Below, piece by piece: positions 26,285-33,415 of a stretch of 36,233 nucleotides of DNA. Every line of letters begins with the position of its first letter. Position 1 is the stretch's first letter. This DNA is from Enterovirga sp. (lineage in GTDB: Bacteria > Pseudomonadota > Alphaproteobacteria > Rhizobiales > Beijerinckiaceae), in NCBI GenBank assembly GCA_028290695.1, contig JAQGJJ010000060.1:1-36233 (forward strand), read 5' to 3'. The translations under genes were made by a program, and so were the position numbers. Under the pieces are notes generated by a model. It had not been told where the DNA came from. It saw only the letters and a program-made list of their open reading frames with translations, and searched no databases.

Positions 26285-27349
26285 TCAGTAGAGCGCCGGT
26301 ATCCGGACGCCCGGAATCGGCAGCGGCCCCAGGAACAGGCGCCCGCCTTCGATGCGCACGGTCGGGAGCGGGCGCAGCGGCGGGCCGCCCGACGACGCCC
26401 CCGCCTGCGGCTGACGTATCTCGGCCGGAGAGGACGCGCCGAGCAGCGCGCCGAGCAGGTTGCCGGCGAGGCCGCCTTTTCCGCCGATCAACCCGCCGAG
26501 AACGCCCTCGAGCCCGACGGCCGCCAGGTCGAGCTGCGCTCGGGGCCGATGCTGCTCGTCGACGGCGAGCGTCCCTTTTCCGGCGATGCGACGGGGTCCC
26601 TTCGCCAGGGACAGGCGCTGGAACGCGACCTGTCCGCCCGCCGCCCGCCAGCGCTCGAGCTCGCCCCAGAGGGGCCGGGCCGGGAGATCGTGGGCTTGCG
26701 ACACCGTCGCCACGAGGTCGATGTCGGTCGGCTCCGTCCCGCCGATCATCCCGTCCAGGCCCGGTACGATCGCGGCCGAGGCCGTCAGCGCGAAGTCGGC
26801 GGTCGTCGGGTCGGACGGATCCGGCCTGAGATGCGTCTCGAGCTGCCCCGCGGAGAGGTCGACCGTGCCGGTCCCGGGCGCGACGATCCGGACCCGGGGC
26901 GCTCGCGCCACGATCGCGGCGCGCCGCGCGCCGGTCGTCACGACGCTTGCCTGGAGAAGCTCCCACTCCCCGGTGACGTCGTCGCCGGCCGCGGTGGTGA
27001 CCTTCAGCGGGCCGGCGGCTTCGGCGATCAGGTGGGACGGGTTGTGGATCTGCGCCACCACGAGCAGGCGGCCGAGTTGGGCCACGACGTCCGGCCGGCG
27101 GAGCGAGAGGCTCGAACAGGCGAGCTCGATCCGGAACGGGTAGCCGCCGACCGTCCGGTCCGGGCACGACCATTGCCGCCCGACCGCGGCCTCCGCCGCG
27201 ACCCACTGGTCGAGGCCGGCCACCACGCGGTCCCGCATGACGAACCAGCCGACCGACCAGGCCACCGCCAGGGCGCCGAGGAGGAGGAAGGGCCCGTAGA
27301 GCCGCAGCCGGCTCGGGCGGCGGGGGAATGTCGAGGCTTGCGCCGGCAA
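26285..27349 (-). CDS. DUF2125 domain-containing envelope protein
   Basis: A 354-residue protein of a family known mainly from alphaproteobacteria. The N-terminal helix (YGPFLLLGALAVAWSVGWFVM, about 18-38) anchors it in the membrane. The body begins with WVAAEAAVGRQWSCPDRTVGGYPFRIELACSSL, the DUF2125 hallmark with two cysteines and the GYPFRIEL core, and continues as beta-rich periplasmic sequence. The ORF track starts at a TTG (27349); an AGGAG lies eight bases before it and no ATG or GTG precedes the membrane helix, so the TTG start looks genuine. It is divergent from the ChaC-type gene. The function of the family is not established. Confidence 0.88.
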   Translation of the reverse strand: MPAQASTFPRRPSRLRLYGPFLLLGALAVAWSVGWFVMRDRVVAGLDQWVAAEAAVGRQWSCPDRTVGGYPFRIELACSSLSLRRPDVVAQLGRLLVVAQIHNPSHLIAEAAGPLKVTTAAGDDVTGEWELLQASVVTTGARRAAIVARAPRVRIVAPGTGTVDLSAGQLETHLRPDPSDPTTADFALTASAAIVPGLDGMIGGTEPTDIDLVATVSQAHDLPARPLWGELERWRAAGGQVAFQRLSLAKGPRRIAGKGTLAVDEQHRPRAQLDLAAVGLEGVLGGLIGGKGGLAGNLLGALLGASSPAEIRQPQAGASSGGPPLRPLPTVRIEGGRLFLGPLPIPGVRIPALY

Positions 27350-27434
27350 AGGTCGGCTCTCCTGTTGATGCGGAGCGCGGATGTTGCTAGCGCCGCGCCT
27401 CCTGCGGGCCGAAGGCGCGCGATCGGCACCTCCG

Positions 27435-28028
27435 ATGACGGCTGAAAGCGGCGATCTTTGGGTCTTCGGCTACGGCTCGCTGATGTGGCGCCCCGGCTTT
27501 CCCTTCCGCGAGCGCAGCCTTGCGACCCTGCACGGCTACCACCGCTCCCTGTGCATCTTCTCGCACGTGCATCGCGGCACGCCCGAGGCCCCAGGCCTCG
27601 TGCTCGGCCTCGATCGGGGCGGACGCTGCCGCGGTGTCGCCTTCGCGGTGGAGCCGGAGCATGCGGACGGGACGATCGCCTATCTGCGCGAGCGGGAGCA
27701 GGCCACGTCCGTGTATCTGGAGCGGCACGTCCCGATCCGGCTCGCGGATGGACGCGCGGTGAAGGCCGTGACCTACGTGGCGGACCGGAACCACCCCCAA
27801 TATGCCGGGCGGCTGCCGACCGAGGACCTGCTGCACCTCGTCAATCAAGGCGTGGGCATCTCGGGCGCCAATCCGGACTACGTCACCGCCACCCACCAGC
27901 ATCTCGCCGAGATGGGCGTCAGCGACCCGGTGCTGGCCGCCATCGCCGAACGGCTCGCTCAGGCGGCCGATCCGACCAGATCCGCCACCACGGCCAGCCG
28001 TTCGGCCTCGTTGTCCGCCAGGCGGTGA
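27435..28028 (+). CDS. Gamma-glutamylcyclotransferase (ChaC type)
   Basis: ChaC-type enzymes cleave glutathione to 5-oxoproline and Cys-Gly in the cytosol. The 197-residue protein has FGYGSLMWRP (11-20), the substrate-loop motif of the fold, then LHGYHRSLCIFSHVHRGTPEAPGLVLGLDRGG, and the catalytic Glu in LREREQATSVYLE (84-96). ISGANPDYV is another family block. The ATG at 27435 starts directly before the first strand; an in-frame ATG at 27381 is possible. The last 25 or so residues (TRSATTASRSASLSARR) look unstructured and lie antisense to the end of the next gene, so the natural domain ends near AERLAQ. Confidence 0.9.
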   Translation: MTAESGDLWVFGYGSLMWRPGFPFRERSLATLHGYHRSLCIFSHVHRGTPEAPGLVLGLDRGGRCRGVAFAVEPEHADGTIAYLREREQATSVYLERHVPIRLADGRAVKAVTYVADRNHPQYAGRLPTEDLLHLVNQGVGISGANPDYVTATHQHLAEMGVSDPVLAAIAERLAQAADPTRSATTASRSASLSARR

Positions 28029-28384
28029 ACATGCAGCTCGGTCGCGCCGCCGCCGCGCACCGCGGCGAGCCACGACGAACGGTCGCGCCGCGAGCTACGC
28101 GACCCGGGCGCCGCCGCGCCCACGAGTTCCGCCACCCCGTCCCGGCTGCGCTGCACGGCGAGCACGACCGCCTCCGTCAGGTCCGCCAGGTCCGGCTCCG
28201 AGGCCGCATGGACGCCGACGACATAGCGTCGTCCCGACCGCCCGCGCCATGACGTGAGCGCCGGCGGCTCGCGCAAGCCGGCCGTCGCCCGCAGCCGCTC
28301 TTCGCAGACCAGCGCGCGGCCCAGCCGCTCGGTCCGCTTCTCGCGCATTCCTGCCCAGGACGGGATACGGCAGATGTTCGTCAT
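27959..28384 (-). CDS. Unrecognised 141-residue protein with SOS boxes at its start
   Basis: I do not recognise this protein. It is basic and cytosolic, with no membrane helix. It opens with RIPSWAGMREKRTERLGRAL, then SWRGRSGRRYVVGVH, an EAVVLAVQR strand, a low-complexity linker (GAAAPGSRSSRRDRSS) and a closing alpha/beta stretch TELHVHRLADNEAERLAVVADL. Codon third positions are strongly GC, like the neighbours, which supports real coding. It follows plsC on the same strand after 45 bases and ends 70 bases inside the opposite-strand chaC gene. Two exact GTTC-N7-GTTC LexA boxes lie at its start, one spanning the ATG at 28384. Met13 (28348) is an alternative start that would put both boxes in the leader or promoter. 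Confidence 0.72.
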   Translation of the reverse strand: MTNICRIPSWAGMREKRTERLGRALVCEERLRATAGLREPPALTSWRGRSGRRYVVGVHAASEPDLADLTEAVVLAVQRSRDGVAELVGAAAPGSRSSRRDRSSWLAAVRGGGATELHVHRLADNEAERLAVVADLVGSAA

Positions 28385-28390
28385 TTGTTC
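28376..28390 (-). promoter_or_regulatory. LexA (SOS) box A, overlapping start codon
   Basis: GTTCGTCATTTGTTC on the plus strand, that is GAAC-N7-GAAC on the coding strand, exactly matches the alphaproteobacterial LexA-binding direct repeat. The predicted ATG (28384-28382) sits in its seven-base spacer. LexA bound here would block initiation or early elongation. Confidence 0.7.
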
Positions 28391-28424
28391 TCAATGACGA
28401 CATCCAGGTGCGAAGTCAACCGGT

Positions 28425-28439
28425 GTTCCTCAGATGTTC
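28425..28439 (-). promoter_or_regulatory. LexA (SOS) box B, upstream copy
   Basis: GTTCCTCAGATGTTC on the plus strand is a second exact GTTC-N7-GTTC. It overlaps the plsC stop codon and lies about 40 bases before the predicted ATG of the 141-residue gene, where a -35/-10 region would be expected. It is 34 bases from box A. Confidence 0.7.
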
Positions 28440-29188
28440 TCGGGGCCGGTGTAGCCGCGCGCACCGGGCCCGGCCCCCGAACCCTCCAACAGAAGCCGCT
28501 CGGAAGCGCTCTCGATGCGGTCCTGCAGCGTCCGCAGGAAGGTCTCGCGGTCGAGCCCGGGCGGGATCGGGTCGAGGAACTCGACCACGATGGTGCCCGG
28601 CTCGAGCACGAACCTCCGGCGTGGCCAGAACAGCCCGGAATTGAGCGCGACCGGGACGCAGGGCACCTTGAGGGTCCGGTAGAGGTGGGCGACGCCCTGC
28701 CGATAGGCCGGCGCGGCCCCCGGCGCCGTGCGGGTGCCCTCCGGATAGATCAGGATCTGCCGTCCGTCCCGCACGGCCTCGACCGCGAGCTTGTTCATAT
28801 CGGAGATCGCGGCTGCGCCCTTGGCACGATCGATCGGGATCATGCGGGCCTTGATGGCGAACCAGCCCCAGAACGGGATCAGCGTCAGTTCGCGCTTCAG
28901 CACGAAGGTCGGGTCGTCGAATTGCGGCAGCAGCGCATGGATGTCGGCGAAGGACTGATGCTTCGAGGCGACGAGGCAGCCGCCCGGCGGGATGCGGTCG
29001 AGGCCGCGATGCTCGACCCGCGTTCCCACGATCACCCGAAGCAGCACCAGGCTGAACCGCGACCAGGCCTGCGCCACCCGCAGGATGGCGATGCGCGGCA
29101 TGAGAAGCGTCGGAATGATCGCGATCAGCCACAGCGTCGTGTTCAGGTAGAACGCGACCTGGAAGACGAGCGAGCGGAACAGAAGCAT
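28430..29188 (-). CDS. plsC: 1-acyl-sn-glycerol-3-phosphate acyltransferase
   Basis: Adds the second acyl chain to lysophosphatidic acid in phospholipid synthesis. The 252-residue protein has an N-terminal membrane segment (LVFQVAFYLNTTLWLIAIIPTLL, about 7-29). The catalytic HxxxxD motif is KHQSFAD, motif II is IPFWGWFAI..IPIDR, motif III is YPEGTR, and the fourth block is VPCVPVALNSGLFW. The ATG at 29188 gives normal length; the ORF track runs on to 29398 through sequence antisense to no gene but overlapping the YdcF frame. It is the fourth gene of the ftsE > ftsX > ydcF-like > plsC run. Confidence 0.94.
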   Translation of the reverse strand: MLLFRSLVFQVAFYLNTTLWLIAIIPTLLMPRIAILRVAQAWSRFSLVLLRVIVGTRVEHRGLDRIPPGGCLVASKHQSFADIHALLPQFDDPTFVLKRELTLIPFWGWFAIKARMIPIDRAKGAAAISDMNKLAVEAVRDGRQILIYPEGTRTAPGAAPAYRQGVAHLYRTLKVPCVPVALNSGLFWPRRRFVLEPGTIVVEFLDPIPPGLDRETFLRTLQDRIESASERLLLEGSGAGPGARGYTGPENI

Positions 29189-29243
29189 CGGGGTGCCGGG
29201 CGCGGCGGACCGCAGGGGACCGGGTCTTAGCGAAGGGGCACCG

Positions 29244-29933
29244 TCATGGCGAGGCCCGCGACACGCGATGGTCGGCCTGTCCCGACCCGGCGGCCGCGCC
29301 AGGAGGAAGCGCATTGCGGACCCGCACCACGAGATACTTGGCGTATTCCTCCAGCAGCAGCCGCGCGGCCGCCGGCTTCCACCACCAGCCGGCGCCATCG
29401 AGTGCCGGCGAGATGACGACGTGGGGCACCTTCTTGGTCCGGGGCAGGACGCGGTCGAGCTCCGCCATGGTGCGGGGCATGTGGTAGTTCGAGGTCACCA
29501 CGATCAGCGAGCCGAAGCCGTTGCGCTCGACCCAGCGGCCCGTCTCGGCGGCGTTCTCGATGGTGTTGCGGGCCCGGTAGTCGAGATCCACGCAGCACTG
29601 AACAAGGCTGCGCTGGCGCGGGCTGAGCCGGGTGATCTCGTCCCGGCTCGTGCGCTCGTTGACTCCCGTGATGAGGAGGCGGCCGCCATAGCCGCGTGCC
29701 AGGAGCTCGATCGCGTCACCCACCCGCTGGGCGCCGCCCGTCAGCGCCACGATGCCGTCGGCGGCGCCGGGAGGATCGCGTTCCGTGAGCTTGAGCGAGG
29801 CCACGAAGAAGCCGAACCCGACGATCCCGCATGCCCCGAGCACGGCGAGCGCGAGCGCGAGCGCCTTGAGCGCCCGGCCCCACGACCGGGGGCGGGCCGC
29901 GTCGCGGGCCATAGGACGAACATCCGCCGTCAT
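29244..29933 (-). CDS. YdcF/ElyC-like DUF218 envelope protein
   Basis: A 229-residue protein with one N-terminal membrane helix (about 24-46, LALALAVLGACGIVGFGFFVASL) and a periplasmic DUF218 domain. DUF218 landmarks are DGIVALTGGAQRVGDAIELLARGYGGRLLITG, a Rossmann-like strand-loop, then RNTIENAAETGRWV and LIVVTSNYHMPRTMAELDRVLP. ElyC and SanA, in the same family, affect cell-envelope integrity and peptidoglycan or lipid-carrier metabolism. The frame is open up to 30770 over ftsX; the ATG at 29933 gives the sensible protein. Position between ftsX and plsC supports an envelope role; the reaction is unknown. Confidence 0.88.
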   Translation of the reverse strand: MTADVRPMARDAARPRSWGRALKALALALAVLGACGIVGFGFFVASLKLTERDPPGAADGIVALTGGAQRVGDAIELLARGYGGRLLITGVNERTSRDEITRLSPRQRSLVQCCVDLDYRARNTIENAAETGRWVERNGFGSLIVVTSNYHMPRTMAELDRVLPRTKKVPHVVISPALDGAGWWWKPAAARLLLEEYAKYLVVRVRNALPPGAAAGSGQADHRVSRASP

Positions 29934-30010
29934 GGCCCCGGGTGCTTCTCCGATCGGAGACGTCGCGTCATCGTCATGGCGTCGGGCATTCCGGACCGAG
30001 GGCAGGCATC

Positions 30011-30931
30011 TCAGGTTGCGCTGCGCTGGCGAAGAAAGCGTTTCACGCTGCCGGCCGACACGAGTGCCGCGATCACGCCGACCGAAAGGGCGAGAGCGGC
30101 CATCAGCCCGTATCCCCGCCAGCCGATCCTGAACGCGCCGAACAGCATTTCGGTCCCGTCCCCCTCCCCGCCTCCCAGCAGCGCACCCAGCGCCGGGAAC
30201 ACGGCGGCGGCCGCGAGCGCGCCCGTGCCGGCCGACGCGAGGCCGAGGGTGAGGAACCGCATCGCGAACTCCCGCGCCACAAAGCCGTCCTCCGCGCCGA
30301 CGAGGCTCAGCACCTCGACCACGTCCCGGCTGCCGGCCATCACCCCGCGCGTCGCAAACGCCACCGCGAGGGCGCTGGCGGCGAGGGCCAGTCCCACCAG
30401 CGAGGCGGCGATCCCCACCATCGCGTTCGCCAGCGACGACAGCCGGCCGATCCAGGCGCCGTGATCGTCCACGCTCGCGGCCGGGATCTCGGCGGTGACG
30501 CGGGCCCGAAGGCCGGACAGGTCCCGGCCTGCTCCAGGGGCGAGCGTCAGCACCACCAGGCGCGGGATCGGCAGGGAGGCGAGTTCCGCGCCGTTCCCGA
30601 GCCAGGGCTCGAGGAGGCCGTCCGATTCGGCCTTCGACACGACCCGGGCCTCGGCGATTCCGGGCTCCGTCCGGGCCGTCTCGGCCGCGCGTTCGAGGTC
30701 GGCCTCGACATCGCGCCCCGGCCTCGGCCGGATCTGGATGGTGGCCTCCCGCGAGATGGAGGACGTCCATTCGGCCGAGCCGACGGCTACGATCTCGGCC
30801 GCCCCGGCCGCGAGGGCTGCGAGAAACGTCAGGATCACGATCACGCCCGCGAGTGCGCGGGTCGTGGCCTGGTCCGGTCGGACCAGCAGGGCGCGCCGCT
30901 CGCGACGGCCGGGCAGCCGGGACATCACCAT
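30011..30931 (-). CDS. ftsX: Cell division ABC-type permease FtsX
   Basis: The FtsX half of the FtsEX complex, which links the division ring to activation of peptidoglycan hydrolases. The 306-residue protein has a cytosolic basic tail, TM1 (about 29-48), a periplasmic domain of about 110 residues (ATIQIRPRPGRD ... GAWIGRLSSL), then three helices with the FtsX/MacB-like VVEVLSLVGAEDGFVAREFAMRF loop. The ATG at 30931 is ten bases after the FtsE stop. A GGAGG lies only three bases from it, so the in-frame ATG at 30925 has better spacing and may be the true start. Confidence 0.9.
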   Translation of the reverse strand: MVMSRLPGRRERRALLVRPDQATTRALAGVIVILTFLAALAAGAAEIVAVGSAEWTSSISREATIQIRPRPGRDVEADLERAAETARTEPGIAEARVVSKAESDGLLEPWLGNGAELASLPIPRLVVLTLAPGAGRDLSGLRARVTAEIPAASVDDHGAWIGRLSSLANAMVGIAASLVGLALAASALAVAFATRGVMAGSRDVVEVLSLVGAEDGFVAREFAMRFLTLGLASAGTGALAAAAVFPALGALLGGGEGDGTEMLFGAFRIGWRGYGLMAALALSVGVIAALVSAGSVKRFLRQRSAT

Positions 30932-30941
30932 GGACCTCCCG

Positions 30942-31601
30942 CTACGCCGCCTCGAAGAGGTCGCCCTCGGCCAGGAGGAGCCGCCGCGCATCGAGCTGGT
31001 CCATGAGGGCCATGTCGTGGGTCGCGATCACGACGGAGGTGCCGAGGCGGTTCAGCTCCACGAACAGGTGCAGCAGCCGGCGCGCGAGCGGCGGGTCGAC
31101 GTTGCCGGTCGGCTCGTCCGCGAGCACCAGCTCCGGGCGCGCGATCAGCGCCCGGGCGATGGCGGCACGCTGCTTCTCGCCACCGGACAGCACCCTGGGA
31201 GAGGCCTTGATGCGGTCGCCGAGGCCGACCCAGTGCAGAAGCTCGAGCACCTCCGCCCGGTAGCTCGCCTCCTCCCTGTCCTGCACCCGCAGCGGCAGCG
31301 CGACGTTCTCGTAGGTGGAGAGATGGTCGAGCAGGCGGAAATCCTGGAACACGACCCCCATCCGGCGCCGCAGCGCCGTCAGGTCGCGCCCGCGGGCGCC
31401 GGACGCGTCCGCGCCGAACAGCCGGATCAGGCCGCGGCTGGGCCGCAGGGTCATGAGGATCAGCCGCAGAAGCGAGGTCTTGCCCGCCCCGGACGCGCCG
31501 GTCAGAAACTGGAACGAGCCCGGCTCGATCGCGAAGCTCACGTCGTGCAGGATCTCGGGTCCGTCGCCGTAGCGCAGGCCGACATTGTCGAACTCGACCA
31601 C
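30942..31601 (-). CDS. ftsE: Cell division ATP-binding protein FtsE
   Basis: The ATPase partner of FtsX. Walker A is TGASGAGKTSLLRL, the Q-loop is VVFQDFRLLDHLS, the signature is LSGGEKQRAAIARAL, Walker B is LVLADEPTGNVDP and the H-loop is VIATHD; the EPTGNVD form is typical of FtsE. I chose the GTG at 31601 because VVEF then aligns with the usual FtsE start (M-I-x-F); the ORF track uses a TTG at 31613. It is the first gene of the run ending with plsC, and is divergent from the zinc-finger protein gene across 99 bases. Confidence 0.93.
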   Translation of the reverse strand: MVEFDNVGLRYGDGPEILHDVSFAIEPGSFQFLTGASGAGKTSLLRLILMTLRPSRGLIRLFGADASGARGRDLTALRRRMGVVFQDFRLLDHLSTYENVALPLRVQDREEASYRAEVLELLHWVGLGDRIKASPRVLSGGEKQRAAIARALIARPELVLADEPTGNVDPPLARRLLHLFVELNRLGTSVVIATHDMALMDQLDARRLLLAEGDLFEAA

Positions 31602-31700
31602 AGGGGGTTCCAAACCGCACGCCGCTCCGTTGACGTTCCGTTAACCACCGCCGCCCAGGGTTCCGGCGCGCCTGGGCCATCCCGCGCCGACCGATTCGCC

Positions 31701-32432
31701 ATGCTCATCGTCTGCCCGTCCTGCGCAAGCGAATACACCATCGACCCCGACCGCATCGGGGCTGCCGGCCGGGCCGTCCGGTGCGCGCAGTGCCGGGAGA
31801 GCTGGTTCGTGGCCGGACCGCAGCCGACATCCGTCGCCGTGACCGACGACCGGGGCGAGCCGGATTCGCCGGCTCCCCAGAGCGGCCGCCTCATCGACGC
31901 GGTGCCGTACGTTCCGTCCCGGCGTGGCCGCGGCGGGGCTCGGCACGGCCCCGCCGTGTCGCGGGCCGCCGGCTCCGGCCGCATTGCCGACCGGCTGGCC
32001 ATCGCCGCCCTGTCGCTTCTGCTTCTCGCGCTGCCGACGGCGCTGGCGGCGAGAACGGCGCTGGTCCGCGCCGTGCCGGAGACGGCCGGGATCTTCGCGG
32101 CGATGGGCCTTCCGGTGAACCTCGTCGGGGTCGCGCTGGAGGACGTCACCTCCGCCCTGACGGATGAGGCGGGCGCCCGCCTTCTTGTGATCGAGGGCAC
32201 CATCCGGTCTGTCGGCGGGGAGGCTGCCCCTCTTCCGCGGCTCGACTATGCCATCGAGGGCGAGGACGGGACCATCCTGTACCGCTGGTCCTCGAAGCCA
32301 CCCGTTGCCGAGATCGCGCCGCGCGAGACGCTGCGTTTCTCCGCGAAGCTCGCGGCGCCGCCGCCTGCCGGCCGGCGCGTCGTCGTGACGTTTCGCACCG
32401 CCCGCGACGGCGACGCTGTTGCATCGCGGTGA
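31701..32432 (+). CDS. MJ0042-type zinc-finger membrane protein
   Basis: A 243-residue protein. The N-terminal finger has Cys5, Cys8, Cys28 and Cys31 (CPSCASEYTI ... VRCAQCRESW), the MJ0042 pattern. A proline/arginine-rich linker leads to one membrane helix (about 99-119, LAIAALSLLLLALPTALAART). The C-terminal part (LVIEGTIRSVGGEAAPLPRLDYAIEG ... VVTFRTARDG) looks like the DUF3426-type beta domain that usually accompanies this finger. Orientation would place the finger in the cytosol and the beta domain in the periplasm. The ORF track extends to 30495, antisense to ftsEX; the ATG at 31701 is right. Location next to ftsE is seen in related genomes, from memory; function unknown. Confidence 0.88.
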   Translation: MLIVCPSCASEYTIDPDRIGAAGRAVRCAQCRESWFVAGPQPTSVAVTDDRGEPDSPAPQSGRLIDAVPYVPSRRGRGGARHGPAVSRAAGSGRIADRLAIAALSLLLLALPTALAARTALVRAVPETAGIFAAMGLPVNLVGVALEDVTSALTDEAGARLLVIEGTIRSVGGEAAPLPRLDYAIEGEDGTILYRWSSKPPVAEIAPRETLRFSAKLAAPPPAGRRVVVTFRTARDGDAVASR

Positions 32433-32454
32433 GCTTCTGGTCACTTTCTCAGGC

Positions 32455-33021
32455 ATGAATGCATCGTCACGGGTCCGCATCCTCTTCGATGAGGAGGCGA
32501 TCGCTCGCCGCAACGAGGAGATGGCGCAGGAGATCGTCCGCACGACATCGCCGGACCTTCTCGTGGTGGCCGTCCTCAAGGGCAGCTTCATGTTCGCGGC
32601 CGACCTCATCCGGGCGCTTCATCGCGCCGGGCAGGAGCCGCAGGTCGAGTTCATCCACCTGTCGAGCTATCGCGCCGGGACGGTGTCGTCCGGCAACGTC
32701 GCCATCCTGCGGGACGTCGAGAGCGCGGTGCGGGGCCGGGACGTTCTGCTGGTCGACGACGTGCTCGAATCCGGACGGACGCTCGTGTTCGCCAAGGATC
32801 TCCTGATGGCGCGCGGCGCCCGCCGGGTCCTCGTCGCCGTTCTGCTCGAGAAGCCGGACAAGCGGGCCGTGGAGGTCCAGCCGGATTTCGTGGGATTCAC
32901 CTGCCCCGACGTGTTCGTGGTCGGCTATGGCATGGACATCGCCCACCATTACCGGCAGTTGCCCTTCGTGGGCGTGGTCGCCCACGGCGATGCCGAGCCC
33001 GACCTGTTCGGAGGCACCTGA
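32455..33021 (+). CDS. hpt: Hypoxanthine phosphoribosyltransferase
   Basis: Purine salvage: hypoxanthine or guanine plus PRPP to IMP or GMP. The 188-residue enzyme shows AVLKGSFMFAADLIRAL (first loop), EFIHLSSYRAGTVSSG (flexible loop), the PRPP loop VLLVDDVLESGRTL, VGFTCPDVFVVGYGMD with the base-binding residues, and the final LPFVGVV. The ATG at 32455 is preferred to a TTG at 32419, which would overlap the previous gene. It lies 22 bases after the zinc-finger gene and six bases before the response regulator, so these three may form one unit. A second purine PRTase (gpt) is elsewhere in the window. Confidence 0.94.
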   Translation: MNASSRVRILFDEEAIARRNEEMAQEIVRTTSPDLLVVAVLKGSFMFAADLIRALHRAGQEPQVEFIHLSSYRAGTVSSGNVAILRDVESAVRGRDVLLVDDVLESGRTLVFAKDLLMARGARRVLVAVLLEKPDKRAVEVQPDFVGFTCPDVFVVGYGMDIAHHYRQLPFVGVVAHGDAEPDLFGGT

Positions 33022-33027
33022 GCCGCG

Positions 33028-33408
33028 ATGCCCAAGATTCTGCTGGTGGACGACGAGGAGGGGGTGCGCGGCTTCCTGAAGCGCGGCCTCGAGCTCGACG
33101 GCCATGTCGTGAGAACCGCGAGCGACGGATCCGAGGCGGTCGAGATCCTGGCCGAGACGGGCGGCGCCTTCGACCTCGTCCTGACCGATATCCGCATGCC
33201 GATCATGGACGGGATTGCGCTGGCGCTCGCCGCCAAGCGCGACTTCCCGGACCTGCCGATCCTCCTGATGACCGGCTATGCCGAGCAGCGCGAGCGCGCG
33301 AAGAACCTCGAGGCCATCGTCGAGGACGTGCTGACGAAGCCGTTCTCCCTCGCGGAGGCGCGGGCCGCGGTGGCGCGCGTCCTGAACCGCCCGACGGGCG
33401 CGGACTAG
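33028..33408 (+). CDS. Receiver-only response regulator (CpdR-like)
   Basis: A 126-residue protein that is a receiver domain only. The phosphoacceptor is Asp54 (VLTDIRMPIMDG), with acidic pocket Asp8-Asp9, Thr82 (LLMTGYAEQ) and Lys104 (LTKPFS) all in place. There is no output domain. The LTDIRMPxMDGIxLA stretch resembles CpdR-type receivers of alphaproteobacteria, which control proteolysis by ClpXP during the cell cycle; CpdR identity is only suggested. The gene starts six bases after hpt and converges on tspO with seven bases between. Confidence 0.92.
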   Translation: MPKILLVDDEEGVRGFLKRGLELDGHVVRTASDGSEAVEILAETGGAFDLVLTDIRMPIMDGIALALAAKRDFPDLPILLMTGYAEQRERAKNLEAIVEDVLTKPFSLAEARAAVARVLNRPTGAD

Positions 33409-33415
33409 GCGCAGC

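Noticed and set aside
24657-27206. 849-residue minus-strand ORF
   Set aside because: Covers the GGDEF-EAL gene in antisense and the DUF2125 gene in another frame; repetitive charged translation with no motif.
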